NCBI GenBank assembly: GCA_963921195.1
Contig: OY992536.1
Span: 109,580,778 to 109,644,777 of the forward strand
Source: Pegoplata infirma
Taxonomy: Eukaryota > Arthropoda > Insecta > Diptera > Anthomyiidae
Direction of reading: 5' to 3'
DNA length: 64,000 nucleotides
Shown: positions 12,711 through 23,694 of the stretch, piece after piece
Layout: every line of letters starts with the position of its first letter
Numbering within the stretch: position 1 is the stretch's first letter
Position numbers and translations under genes: made by a program
Notes under the pieces: generated by a model
Databases searched by the model: none
Told to the model about the DNA's origin: nothing
The model's input: the letters and a program-made list of their open reading frames with translations, nothing else

Positions 12711-13046
12711 AGCTGCCCATTCACTTGCAATAAAATTGCTCAACTTAAAAAAAAATTATTTTACAATATTATTGTCGTTTTACCCTACACAGCAAATAAA
12801 ATTGCTCAATAATTAAGCCCAATATATTGTACAAGATATAAACATAAACATAACATAATAAAAGTTGTACAATATAGACAACACACTGATAAAATATATT
12901 GCAGTATTCTTGTTTGTACAATAAATATCAAAAGTGTTTTGATATTCTCCAATATATTGCACAACCGTAAATATTACATACACACAAGCGATATTATTGT
13001 ACAATTTGAAAAGTTGAACAATAATATTGCAAGTGAATGGGCAGCT
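12711..13046. mobile_element. AGCTGCCC TIR element (336 bp) with 3-bp target duplication
   Basis: Ends are inverted repeats beginning AGCTGCCCATTCACTTGC, similar over about 36 bp. It sits inside a CACTCATA-family sequence: CACTCATA lies to the left (12703-12710) and ATAGAAATATCTTAG resumes at 13047. Removing the element plus one ATA restores the CTCATAGAAATATC of intact copies, so the duplication is ATA. Superfamily unassigned. Confidence 0.75.
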
Positions 13047-13675
13047 ATAGAAATATCTTAGTAGAAAAATTAGTAAACCCATTGTAGATCAAGTTTTACA
13101 GAATTTAACAAAAATCAATGTTGATATTACAAAATTCAATAGTTGAAAAATACATAGTTGGAAAAAAATTGTATAAAATATAAGTACATGAAATGTGCAA
13201 CACTGTTTTTGCTGATCACCATTTGTAAATTTTTGTTGTCTTGTACAGAAGGGATGTTTCTCAAAAAAATCTTTTTTATTAGAAAATATTTGATGAGTAA
13301 TTAAATATATTTGTTATTTAATTCATTAATAAAGCAATTTTTTATTTTTTTTAGCAATTTGTGATTTGGAATCTTTCTAAAAACTCTAGAAGCTATTCAC
13401 GTAAAATGATTGCCGACAGCAATACAACAGCGAAATACATCACAGTCCAAGGAAACAAAAAAATCATCTAAAAACAAAATAAGTTTATGTGAAAATAATG
13501 AGTTAATGAAAACCACGAAAAAATATTGTGAAAATATTAAATTAAATAAAATAACATTTACAACACAAATAAGAATTTCATTTTAATAAATAAAATTGCA
13601 TGAATATACAAAACAAAACGAGTATGATTAACAAAAATACGAATAGAACCAACAAAAATAAGAGTTAATCAGCTT
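13047..13675. other. Truncated CACTCATA-family fragment and AT-rich spacer
   Basis: 13047-13160 continues the interrupted CACTCATA-family copy; 13160-13640 is AT-rich without a supported gene and leads into the CACTCAACC right arm. Confidence 0.5.
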
Positions 13676-13991
13676 TTACAAAAACTGACAACAAATAATG
13701 TTGAAATCAACATAAATATTTGTAGGGTCAAAATCAACAATGATTTCTGTTGAATTTACTACGATTTTCTTTGGGAATACAATGATTTTTGGTTGAGTGT
13801 ATATGTTTTTTTTTTCATAAAAATGCCTGGCAACATTGTTTCGAGTAATTAATATATATTTTAAGAGACTGAAAAAATAAGTTTTGTAAAACATAAACAG
13901 TTATTTTTAAGAGATTCCTTTATAAAAGTTTAAAGGAATTTGCACACTTCTTAAAGCCGTCCATAACTAACCGTAAAAAAAATCCAAAAAC

Positions 13992-14561
13992 ATGGCATTT
14001 AAAGTAAGTTGGTTTTTTTTTAAACAAAAGAAAAAAAGAAATGAACTACTATTGTTTTTTTTTTAGCCCATTGATCCTAAACGCGATGAGTATCGAAGAT
14101 ACTTGGAGCGTGGTGGTATTATTGAATCACTGACAAAAGTTTTCGTACGTATACTTAAAGACCGTCCAGAAGATCAAACACAATATTTGTTGCAGAATTT
14201 GGGAGATGCTCGGCTTCAAGCGGATAATATTGCTTATTTGCAAAGTGAATTGGATGATGCCCGTAATGAGATACAACGGCTTACCGAAATTATTCGAGGA
14301 ATTAATCCAGATTTGTTAAATGATGTATCGACCCATAATGATTCCATTGGCAATAACTTGAATGAAAGCTTTAATTCTAAGGATGAACAAGAACTTTCGC
14401 CACCTCCAGCAACAGCACCGAACCTTGATCAAAATTATCAACAAACCGGTGAAAGTGATGACGTTGTAACATTGGAAACAGGACTTCAGAATACAAGTAT
14501 ATCTGAGCCAAAACAATCAACACAAGTTGATGTCCATAATGAAAATGTTAGTACGGAATAA
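13992..14561 (+). CDS. Mycbp: MYCBP-like (c-Myc-binding protein / AMY-1) orthologue, two exons
   Basis: Exon 1 is ATG GCA TTT AAA (13992-14003), followed by a GTAAGT donor; the intron (14004-14066, 63 nt) ends in a T-rich tract and TTTTAG. Exon 2 (14067-14561) continues in frame to TAA for 168 residues in all. Residues about 5-75 carry the conserved MYCBP core: a DEYRRYLERGG segment and an ESLTKVFVRILKDRP helix, then a coiled coil of heptad-like Leu/Ile spacing. Family members bind c-Myc, AKAPs and ciliary partners and are usually about 100 residues; here an acidic, Asn/Ser/Thr/Gln-rich tail of about 70 residues is added. Poly(A) signal candidates AATAAA lie at 14592 and 14676. It sits just outside a TIR end (13799). 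Family call is firm; function is inferred from family. Confidence 0.85.
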
Positions 14562-14956
14562 AGTAAAGACAAACTTAAATAAATAACTTATAATAAACAG
14601 CCATGTAACATAGGAATGTTGTAAAATCAACATATTCGAACTTGTATTTGAATAATACTTTAAGGATTGAAAATCAATAAAAAAAATATGTATGTACCCA
14701 CATATTTCTTGGTGCAATTATTTATGCCTTTTAATCAAAAGACATTAGGTTACTGACAGGTTTTCTTAACAAACAAAGTTAATTATCACTTGCACAATTT
14801 AAACTTTCGTACATCACCTTTGAGTCGACTCTGAAGGGAATCGAAACAACGCAACATATATTGTGTGAGTGCGTCGCAATTTGTAGGATTATAAGACGGT
14901 TCTTACAAGGGAAGTATCTCAACCCTTATGAACCGATTTGCATGAAACTTAAAATA

Positions 14957-16056
14957 CAGTAGAATCTCACAAATTAGAACTCTCACAAATTAGAACTGTC
15001 CAGATATTAGAACCGGCTATTTTAATGTATTGGACGCTCTAAAATTAGAACCTGTGGTTCTAATTTCTGGAAGTTTTTTTTTTCTTTGTTTTTATTTACA
15101 CTACAAAAATTTTTTTTTTATAGTTTTTTTGAACTAAATTGGGGAAAACCCGAATTGTATGTAGTTAACGCTCTCAAATTAGAACCAATGGTTCTAATTT
15201 CTGGACTTTCTTTTTTGTTTTTATTTTTACAATTCCATAAGTGTAAGAGAAATCGAAAAATGGAATGAAGATGGGTTTAATGACGGATCAAATAGCAGTG
15301 ACGATGATATAATCGATGTAACGCCTGTTATTTCTCATTTAAAAGCCCTTAAAAGTGTTTTCTACAAATTTAATGTGTTATAGTAATTTAATATTAACAA
15401 AAAAATAATTTTGTGATAAAAAGTGTGTTCCAGAACTTTCCGGGTAAAGTTCGGTAAAATGAGAGCAAATCAAAAAACCTCTCACGATACCACAAAAATA
15501 CACAAAAGTACGGGAACGCTAAAAACCACATTTCAAGCCCAAAATAATAGAAAATGTAAACAAACCAATAACGCTAAAATATTTTCGTAAGAAAAATTAC
15601 TTTAAACAAGAAAACAAATTGTAAAAGTTTATTTTAATAACAAATTATCTTTTTTTGTATTGAAATAACGCATTTCCTTGGTTTAGTTCTTTATTTTATT
15701 TAAATTTCCAATTTAGCTTCACAAAAAAAATCAGCTGTTTTTTCAACATCTGACTGTTACCATTTTACCCGAAAAAAAAGTGCGGGTAAGTTCGGTAAAA
15801 TGAGAAACTAATTTATTCTCTCAAAAACTCTCTCATTTACCCAATTTTTGCGTACGGGAACGCTTTTCGGGCTGGTTTGGGTACCCGCGGGCACCCGCGG
15901 TAACGTTGTGGAACAGACCTAAAATAAAGCAGTCGTAACTGACTTTATTATTATTTTATCATTTTCTTTGAAAAAAAAAATGTCCAGAAATTAGAACTTT
16001 TCAGAAATTAGAATTACCCGAGGAACAAAGTGGTTCTAATTTGCGAGATTCTACTG
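14957..16056. mobile_element. pogo/Tigger-like TIR element (1.1 kb), degenerate
   Basis: Ends are inverted repeats CAGTAGAATCTC-CAAATTAGAAC, flanked by TA on both sides (14955-14956, 16057-16058), with further internal GGTTCTAATTTCTGG repeats. CAG-starting TIRs with a TA target fit the pogo group, and a fragment at 15261-15383 resembles a pogo-type transposase tail. A further insertion-like segment (about 15428-15915, ends near GTTCCA/TGGAAC, GC-richer) may be nested in it. Confidence 0.75.
15261..15383 (+). pseudogene. Remnant of pogo-like transposase C-terminus
   Basis: Forty open codons ending in TAG encode an acidic Asp/Asn/Ser stretch followed by TPVISHLKALKSVF. Pogo/Tigger transposases commonly end with an acidic segment and an ISH-x-EALKALE-like motif, so this reads as the transposase tail. 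The catalytic DDE part is absent, and the upstream sequence is frameshifted or lost. Confidence 0.5.
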
Positions 16057-16674
16057 TATATATAAAAGAGACGATTTTAAGGTTGGGGTGTCTCGGCTTA
16101 TCGGCCATATCAGTGTTTCAAAATTTCGTTGTCCCCTTATGAAACAATGTGGACCTCCGTGAAAATTTCGATAACTCCCAAACTAACAGGAATATCCTCT
16201 AGAGCAAAAATACGTGTCGACTTAAATTTAATAAAGATTATTTCGTATTCACATGGACATCTTAGGTCTATGTCTTCCTATAAATATCCCCCAAAATTTA
16301 CACATTTTCATGAAAAAAGTATTTAACGAAGCCAAACTTTAACAAGGTTATGCATCCGTTGGATAGGCATTAAAAAACCTTTCTTCTCATATATAGACAT
16401 CATATAGTTTCTTAGAAAAAAATGGCTTAAAAACCCAAAAAAAAACATTTTTTGACTCACGTTTTGAACCCCTAAATCCCCGATATGGCCGATAAGCCGA
16501 GACACCTCAACCTTAGAACTGTCTCTTTTTTATACATTTTACGTTTCATGCAAATCGGTTCATAAGGGTTGAGATACTTCCCTTGTTAGACAGGGAATTA
16601 CTTATTTCTGAAGATATAAAGCGGGATTCTCCATACTTTGTTCTTGTGTTCATTACACATTGAAAAGCGTTTGA

Positions 16675-17170
16675 ATTAAATTTATAGATCTTGGCACAAA
16701 GACCCATAAGGGTCGCAGTTCCTGTCGTTAGGGCTAGATCTTCCGTTTACTAATAAAAATATCTTTCATTTATTTACTTTTCCCAAACAGGATTATTTCC
16801 AGAAAAAAGGGGGACCAATGCCAGAACGACAGATCTCTAACAGGATTTTTCTTTTTTTATAAAATCTAAAAGATTTGTAAAGGAAAAAGTTCTTAGAATC
16901 TTAAGGGCTCTTTAAAGAAAAATCTGATAAGCACATATGGGTTTTTATAACAACAGTTCAGTTCAGGAACATTAAACAGAGTTTGAATTAAATTTATATA
17001 TAGGGTCGCAATGCCGGCCGTAAGTGCTAGATCTCCCCTTTAATTATAAAAATACTTTTCAGTTATTATTTACTTCCTTCAAACAGGATTATTTCCATAA
17101 AAAGGGGGCTTATGTCAGAACGAACCGATCTCCATCAGGATTTTTTTTTTTTATAAAATCTAAAAGATAT
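16675..17170. repeat. Two diverged direct copies, about 190-200 bp each
   Basis: 16675-16873 and 16982-17167 both start GTTTGAATTAAATTTATA, pass GGGTCGCA and CAAACAGGATTATTTCC, and end AAAATCTAAAAGAT. No ORF; origin unknown. Confidence 0.7.
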
Positions 17171-17190
17171 ACCTTTTTAATGGTACCAAT

Positions 17191-17686
17191 TAGAGATGGG
17201 CGTGTGAGTGATTTTTGACTCACACTCACTCACGCCAGGAATTTTTGAATCACGCACACTCACTCACGAGCATATTTTTTCTACTCACACTCACTCACGT
17301 GAGTAAATTTAATACAAGCCACACTCACGCAAGCTTCACTCACACTCACGTTGACTCACATTCACGAAACTCTTATTTATATTCAAAAACTAAAATTTCA
17401 AAAATCTTTCAAAATGTTCAGCAAAACTTAATTTTTTTCGGGACAAAATCGTAAGTAAAGCCAAATTTTACAATTTTTTGATGCTTTTTTTGGTACTAAA
17501 GGAAATATGAAGAGAAAATAAATCACGCAAAAAATTCGACTCACGCACGCTCACCCACGCAAAAATCTTAATCACGCACACTCACTCACGCAATTTTTTT
17601 CCCCACTCACAATCACGTGAGTAAAATTGAATTCAGTCACACTCACGCGTGAATCACGCTCTAATCTGCTCATGTGCCCATCTCTA
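17191..17686. mobile_element. hAT-like non-autonomous element with GAGTG repeats
   Basis: Starts TAGAGATGGGC and ends GCCCATCTCTA; the 8-bp target duplication GTACCAAT flanks it perfectly (17183-17190, 17687-17694). TIR sequence and 8-bp duplication fit the hAT superfamily. The interior is made of many ACTCACACTCACTCACG units; no transposase. Confidence 0.9.
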
Positions 17687-17724
17687 GTACCAATATCGAC
17701 CTTGTAAGTTAAAAACTACACCTT

Positions 17725-18316
17725 TTCCAATTGAAATTCAGAAAAGATCAATTGTAATTCAGAAATCACAATTGAAATTCAGAAATCCCAATTGAAATTA
17801 AGAATAGCCCAATTGAGATTCAGAAATTATAATTGAAATTCAGCCCAATTGAAATTCAGAAATCACGATTGATATTCAGAAAAGCACAATTGAAATTCAG
17901 AAATCACAATTGAAATTCAGAAAAGCCCAACTGAAATTCAGAAAATCACAATTGAAATTCAGAAAATCACAATTAAAATTCAGAAAAGCCCAATTGAAAT
18001 TCAGAAAAGCACAATTGAAATTCAGAAAAACACAATTGAAATTCAGAAAAGCACAATTGAAATTCAGAAAAGCCCAATTGAAATTCAGAAAATCACAATT
18101 GAAATTCAGAAAAGCCCAATTAAAATTCGGAAATGGTAATTGAAATTCAGAAAAGCCCAATTGATATTCAGAAAAGCCCAATTGAAATTCAGAAAAGCAC
18201 AATTGAAATTCAGAAAAGCGCAATTGAAATTCAGAAAAGATCAATTGAAATTCAGAAAATCACAATTGAAATTCAGAAAAGCCGAACTGAAATTCAGAAA
18301 AGCCCATTCGAAATTC
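17725..18316 (+). repeat. 21-bp array, left foldback arm
   Basis: Units of about 21 bp, AATTGAAATTCAGAAAAGCCC, with CCC/CAC/TCA variants. Because 21 is a multiple of three, all frames stay open; the 60-115-codon frames here are repeat artefacts. Confidence 0.9.
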
Positions 18317-19740
18317 TTTTCTGAATTTCAATTGGTCTTTTCTGACAAATTTTAAAAAACTTTTCAAATCAAAATCTCGAAAACACTTTACAACATTTTG
18401 CCTTAAATTTTAATGAAAACGTTAAAAAAATAATTCACAACTGTGATATCGTAACAAGTGATATATTTCATGAGACATCGTTACAAAATTCCATGTTTAT
18501 TGAAAATACTACGGAAGAAGAAATCTTCAACATATTAATAAAACTCAACGTAAGAAAAGGTGCAGGCTATGATGGTATTAGACCCAAAGACATTAAAAAC
18601 AATGCTACAATATTTACACCAATTATAACCACTTTGATAAATCAAAGTATTTCTTTGGCAATAATTCCAAAACTTTTAAAAACATCCATAATTAGACCCA
18701 TTTACAAAAGCGGAAAGAAAGATGATTGTAATAACTATAGACCCATATCCATACTTCCGGTCATTGAAAAGGTATTAGAGGAAATAATTGTCAAAAGACT
18801 GAATTCTTTTTTAAATAAAAACAACGTAATAAATAAAAATCAATATGGCTTTCAAAAAGAAAAAAACATAAACCAACTACTGGGTAGATTTGCAAATACT
18901 ATTAATACTGCAATTAGTAATGTAGAGCACTGTCTGGTATTATTTATAGACTTTAGTAAAGCCTTCGACACTCTATCTCATTCAAAACTTTTAAAAATTC
19001 TGGAAAGAAATGGTATACGAGGGCATGTTCTATCATGGTTCAATGATTATATTAATCTCAGAACGTACAGAGTTAAAATTAGTAATAAAATCAGTGAGGA
19101 AATAGAAACAAACCACGGAGTACCACAAGGATCAAAACTTGGCCCACTTTTATATCTGATTTACGCAAACGATATGCTAAATAATCTAAGCAATTGTCAA
19201 ACTTACGCCTATGCTGACGATACAGCAATCATCGTTACAAACAAAAACATTGAAAATGCAACCAAATCGATGCAACAACAACTTGATACAGTATGTAAAT
19301 GGTGTCATGATAATGGTTTAGTTATAAACGCCTCCAAAACAAAAATCATGCATATCAGGCAACCAAATATGAAAAAATCCAATGTAAAACTAAAATACCA
19401 CGATGTAGAGTGCATACATAATAAAACAAATAATATAAATGATAACTGCAGCACTATGATTGAGTTAGTAAACCGTTACGAATACTTAGGGGTACATATA
19501 GATGATACTTTTAAATGGAAAGTACACATTAATGAACTTCAAAAGAAGTTACGTAAAGCCGCATTCTCTTTATACCACCTTAGCTATTCAACACCGTATT
19601 TTGTACTACGGCAAGCGTACTTTGCATTAGCGGAATCGTATATAAGACATGGTATATCTGCTTGGGGCAACTCTTCCCATTGTAAAAGATTACAGCAGAC
19701 ACAAAACCGTGTCCTAAGAATACTATGGATGAAGCATACG

Positions 19741-20140
19741 TATAATAACAACAACAATGTATCCAACAACAACAATTTATTCATCAGCAACAACATTAGC
19801 AACAATACACCACTACAAATAAACAACAACATAACAAACTATGATCTTACATATATAAGCAACAACAACACAACTTCAAATAGCAGCAATGGTACCATTG
19901 ACAACAACAATATACAGTCAAATATCAACAACATCACCATAATAAATAACAACAATCAGCAATTATTTACCAACAATCTACCAAGAAATAACACAACAAA
20001 CGAATCCAACAACAACAGCTCAACAAACAACTATCTACAACCGATTACCAATAATTCATCAGAAAACAGCACAACAACAATCCAAACCAACAACAACAGC
20101 ATAGTAAACAATCATAACACAAGCAACAACAACCAATCAA
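19741..20140 (+). repeat. (AAC)n microsatellite expansion inside the RT ORF
   Basis: Dense AAC/AAT codons encode runs of Asn interrupted by Ser, Thr, Ile and Gln. It lies between the conserved RILWMKH and LPRELKILNIK segments and keeps the reading frame. Confidence 0.85.
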
Positions 20141-20263
20141 AAAATCTACCTCGTGAGCTAAAAATACTCAACATCAAAAACATATACCGTCTAACAATTC
20201 TTACTGAACTAAATGAGCCCGAACATCTAGAGAGAATTGATCATCAATACAACACCAGACTTC

Positions 20264-20544
20264 CCCAGTCGGCAAAAAAAAACACACCTGACATACTGCT
20301 GACTCTCCCTTTATAAAATTGCTGACATCTTCATACAATTTTTCAAAATGTCATCAATGACATGTCAGCAGTTGGTCAGCGGTTGTTTAAACGAATTGTT
20401 AGTGGCCACCGATACTGGTGGACACTGCTGACCAACTGCTGACATGTCATTGATGACATTTTGAAAAATTGTATAAAGATGTCAGCGATTTCATAAAGGG
20501 AGAGTCAGCAGTATGTCAGGTGTGCTTTTATTTTGCCAACTGGG
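20264..20544. mobile_element. Palindromic MITE (281 bp) interrupting the LINE
   Basis: Near-perfect inverted repeat, starting CCCAGTCGGCAAAA and ending TTTTGCCAACTGGG, with arms of about 120 bp rich in GCTGAC/GTCAGC. Taking out the element and one TC (20262-20263 or 20545-20546) restores the LINE frame, so the duplication is probably 2 bp (TC). Confidence 0.8.
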
Positions 20545-20869
20545 TCGCTCGGCTGGTAAATTTAAGGTCACAACAACTAAAAACAGCTATGGAGATCGAA
20601 CACTGAAAGTCATCTTACCTACACTCTACAATGAACTGCCAAATAACTTAATAAATACTACAAATGCGGAAAAAATTAAAAAAATTTATAAGAATTTTCT
20701 ATTAAACTCGCAATGAAATTTAATGAAATTTAGTAAACTTAAGCATTTTGAAATTTTAAATAAGTAAAACATTTTTGAATAACATTTACCTGCAGACAAG
20801 CCAAAGGGCTTAGCAGGTTTTTAGCATTAAGAATGTACTACATTATATTTAAATAAAAAAATTTAAAAT

Positions 20870-20896
<27 letters not shown>

Positions 20897-20901
<5 letters not shown>

Positions 20902-21510
20902 ATTGTGATTTTCTGAATTTCAATTGTGATTTTCTGAATTTCAATTGTGATTTTCTGAATTTTAATTGGGCTTTTCTGGATTTCAATTACAATTTCTGAA
21001 TTTCCATTGGGTTTTCTGAATTCCAATTACGATTTCTGAATTTCAATTATGCTTTTCTGAATTTCAATTCTGCTTTTCTGAATTTCAATTGTGCTTTTCT
21101 GAATTTCAATTGTGCTTTTCTGACTTTCAATTGGGTTTTTCTGAATTTCAATTGGGCTTTTCTGAATTTTAATTACGATTTCTGAGTTTCAATTGTGCTT
21201 TTCTGAATTTCAATTGGGCTTTTCTGAATTTCAATTGTGCTTTTCTGAATTTCAATTGGTCTTTTCTGAATTTCAATTGGGCTTTTCTGAATTTCAATTG
21301 TGATTTCTGAATTTCAATTGGGCTTTTCTGAATTTCAATTGTGATTTCTGAATTTCAATTGGGCTTTTCTGAATTTCAATTGTGATTTCTGAATTTCAAC
21401 TGGGCTTTTCTGAATTTCAATTATGATTTCTGAATTTCAATTGTGCTTTTCTGAGATTCAATTGGGATTTCTGAATTACAATTGATCTTTTCTGAATTTC
21501 AATTGGAAAA
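20897..21510 (-). repeat. 21-bp array, right foldback arm
   Basis: Inverse of the left arm: GGGCTTTTCTGAATTTCAATT units, ending with the outer TIR. Confidence 0.9.
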
Positions 21511-21516
21511 GGTGTA

Positions 21517-22032
21517 GAAAATATAAATATATCTGCTTGACCACTTTAGTGAGTTTTTGTCATTATAATAAGTCATTATAATAAAATAAAAAAATTTCAG
21601 AACTAGATTTTCACATTTTGACTCACTGCACATTATTTTGGTTAAAAATAAAATTAAATATTTTTTTTTTTAGCAACTTTTCCATTACCTATAAGACTTA
21701 TATAGTATAAGACTTATATAGTATAAGACTTATACCAGACTTATAGTATAAGGCTCTTATTCATAATACTTATAACAGACTTATTGTAGGTTTATTTGAC
21801 AATTATTCCTGCAATATCTGTCAAATAAACCTACTTTAAATATATTTCAGGTTTTATGAATACCCAGGTAAGTATATATGTAATAACTTATTAAAACTGT
21901 TTTGATAATCATTACATTTGGCACATTTGCTTGTAAATGTAATGGGAAAGGTAATTCGAATCAGAAGTTATAACTTTTGAATTTCCCATTACACATTTCA
22001 TTACTTGGTAATGCAAGTTTTTGTTGGGTACA
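21517..22032. other. AT-rich spacer with a 16-bp perfect hairpin
   Basis: A short tandem of ATAAGACTTATATAGT lies near 21689-21740. Arms GTAGGTTTATTTGACA (21786-21801) and the inverse (21819-21834) form a perfect hairpin with a 17-nt loop. No gene. Confidence 0.6.
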
Positions 22033-22040
22033 TATTCGAC

Positions 22041-22573
22041 TAGAGGTGGGCGCGTGAGTGATTTTTGACTCACTCACGCTCACGACAGGAATTTTTGAGT
22101 CAAGCACACTCACTCACGAGCATATTTTTTCTACTCACACTCACTCACAGTCACGTGAGTAAATTTAAAACAACTCACACTCACGTGCACTCACGCAAGC
22201 TTTACTCATACTCACGTTGATTCACACTCACGAAACTCTTATTTACACCCCAAAAAAATTTTAAAAATTAAAATCTCAAAAATTAAAATTTCAAAAATCT
22301 TTTAAAATTTTCAACAAAATTTAAAGTTCAACGAAATTTTACATTTTTTTTTGTTTTTTTTGGGACGAAATCTTAAGTGAAGCCAAATTTAAAATTTTTT
22401 GTTGCTTTTTTTGGTATGAACGGAAATATGAATTGAAAATAAATCACGCAAAAATCTTACTCACGCACACTCACTCACGAATTTGTTTCCCCATTTACAC
22501 TCACGTGAATAAAATTGAATTCAGTCTCACTCACGCGTGACCATGCTCTAATCTGCTTATGTGCCCATCTCCA
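22041..22573. mobile_element. hAT-like element with GAGTG repeats, second copy
   Basis: Starts TAGAGGTGGGC and ends GCCCATCTCCA; closely related to 17191-17686 throughout. Flanking octamers TATTCGAC and TAATCGGC match at 6 of 8 positions, suggesting a decayed 8-bp duplication and an older insertion. Confidence 0.85.
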
Positions 22574-23690
22574 TAATCGGCTCGACTCAGCCCTATGTAG
22601 AGCGCCTTGTTTGAGTAACATTTCTATTTTGTTTAATTATTTTTAATTTTTATTCATAATACAAAGGATATTTTTCTTTATTTTTTTATATAGTAATACA
22701 GATTTTGAATATAATTAATGAATAATATTTTTTTGTTTACTTTTAGTTGAAAATATATTTATAAAACACATCTTGTTTTGCATTTTTTGTTGGTTTTGTA
22801 ATTAGTTTACACCATAAAAATATTTTTTTGGCCTTATACAGATAGATTGTGTGAAAACAGACGAATTTTTATTCAATTCAGAATAGAGGAGTTAGCATAA
22901 AAAACACAAAAAAATATATATAAATCAAACAAAAATAGTTTAAAGATTGATACAAATAGTTAAAAAAGAAAAAAAGTAATATATTTGTATTTATCAAAAA
23001 AAAAAATTATTGTTGATACAAATATTAATTACTCTACACTATAGCTGTTCATTCGAAATAGTTAATTATGAAATAAATATAAAAAATTTTTATATATTAT
23101 AGAAACTGATGTAAAAAATAATTTTAATTATAAAAATTGAAAAACAATTATTTGAATTTCGATATAAATATTTGAATTTAAGTGCTATGTATGTTTCTCA
23201 CAACTTCCTATGTTATTATATTTTTAAGTTTTAAATAGTCAGATGAGTATCGAAAAAATATATATATATGTGTGGTAATATGTAAATAGTTTAAATTTTT
23301 GTTTTGAAAAATAATAATCATTTTCCAAATTAAAACATGATTGCTGATTTTTATGGCTTGAAAATTATTAAAATTATCTACACAAAAATCATTTATTTAG
23401 AAAGTTTTTATACGAGAGAAAAATCGGCAAGAAGATATGAGTAAAATACAAATTTGTTTCTATAAACATAAAAATTCAATACCATTTACAGATGTATGGG
23501 GCATGTCACAGACTCAATTCCGTAAAGTGGAATAAGTGGTTTACTCGTAAATCGAACACATATTTTATTTTTCGGAATGAAATCACTTGCAAAAATTAAA
23601 AAGGAATTTAATTGCATGTAAGTGGTTTTATTCCAAACAATTATTTTGTTTTACGTTTTTAAAGGAAATCATTGAAACCACTTCCGAACA
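22574..23690. other. AT-rich gene-free stretch
   Basis: No ORF, RNA gene or repeat array that I can support; poly-A/T runs dominate. Confidence 0.5.
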
Positions 23691-23694
23691 GAGA

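Larger units (their letters stand above)
5393..13799. mobile_element. Region bounded by CACTCAACC-family TIRs, with many nested insertions
   Basis: Left end 5393 and right end 13799 are inverted copies of one sequence starting CACTCAACCAAAAATCATTG, similar over at least about 145 bp, each flanked by TA. The right arm is repeated at 33545-34044 (ending in the same TIR and TA). Everything between (147-bp repeats, 16-bp arrays, smaller TIR elements) would then be nested or internal. That both ends belong to a single element is inference; they could be two solo ends. Confidence 0.6.
14903..16588. mobile_element. Long-TIR element interrupted by a pogo-like insertion
   Basis: Inverted arms of about 110 bp: the left begins TTACAAGGGAAGTATCTCAA and continues through TCATGAAAC-like and AAGGTTGGGGTGTCTCGG sequence to about 16110; the right is its inverse (about 16480-16588). 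The left arm is split at a TA by the element at 14957-16056. The core (about 16110-16480) has only short open frames. Target duplication not clear. Confidence 0.75.
18346..20716 (+). pseudogene. LINE reverse transcriptase ORF, 5'-truncated and split by an insertion
   Basis: The frame is open from the truncation point (18346), with the first Met at 18493. Counting from that Met, reverse transcriptase motif A (FIDFSKAFDT) is near 151-160, motif B (GVPQGSKLGPLL) near 209-220, and catalytic YADD at 240-243; the layout is that of CR1/Jockey-group LINEs. A very Asn-rich stretch of about 135 residues (about 418-552) interrupts the C-terminal domain. The ORF is then broken at 20264 by a 281-bp palindromic element. 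The remaining C-terminus resumes after 20544 and ends at 20716; without the insertion and one TC the frame would be continuous. The copy cannot make an intact protein. Clade within CR1/Jockey is not decided. Confidence 0.85.
18346..20896 (+). mobile_element. 5'-truncated non-LTR retrotransposon (LINE) with poly(A) tail
   Basis: Begins abruptly after TTTTCTGA of the foldback arm and ends in a run of about 28 A (20869-20896), after which the arm resumes with TTTCAATTG. A single truncated RT ORF and an A tail fit target-primed reverse transcription. No endonuclease domain or 5' UTR remains. A clear target duplication is not seen, perhaps because the target is itself repetitive. Confidence 0.85.
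17719..21514. mobile_element. Foldback-type element of 21-bp repeats, with nested LINE
   Basis: The outer ends are perfect inverted repeats of about 50 bp starting CACCTTTTCCAATTGAAATT, flanked by TA (17717-17718, 21515-21516). The left arm (17725-18316) is a plus-oriented array and the right arm (18317-18345, then 20897-21510) is the same array inverted. The inversion centre is near 18317, and a LINE was later inserted 29 bp into the right arm. Without the LINE the element would be about 1.25 kb and almost wholly self-complementary. Confidence 0.85.

Noticed and set aside
17897..18355. Four overlapping ORFs of 63-115 codons on both strands
   Set aside because: The 21-bp unit keeps several frames open at once; not genes.
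18346..20896. A new class of RT-encoding DNA transposon (RT between foldback arms)
   Set aside because: The poly(A) tail, 5' truncation and the array continuing for 29 bp beyond the inversion centre before the RT point to LINE insertion into an existing foldback element.
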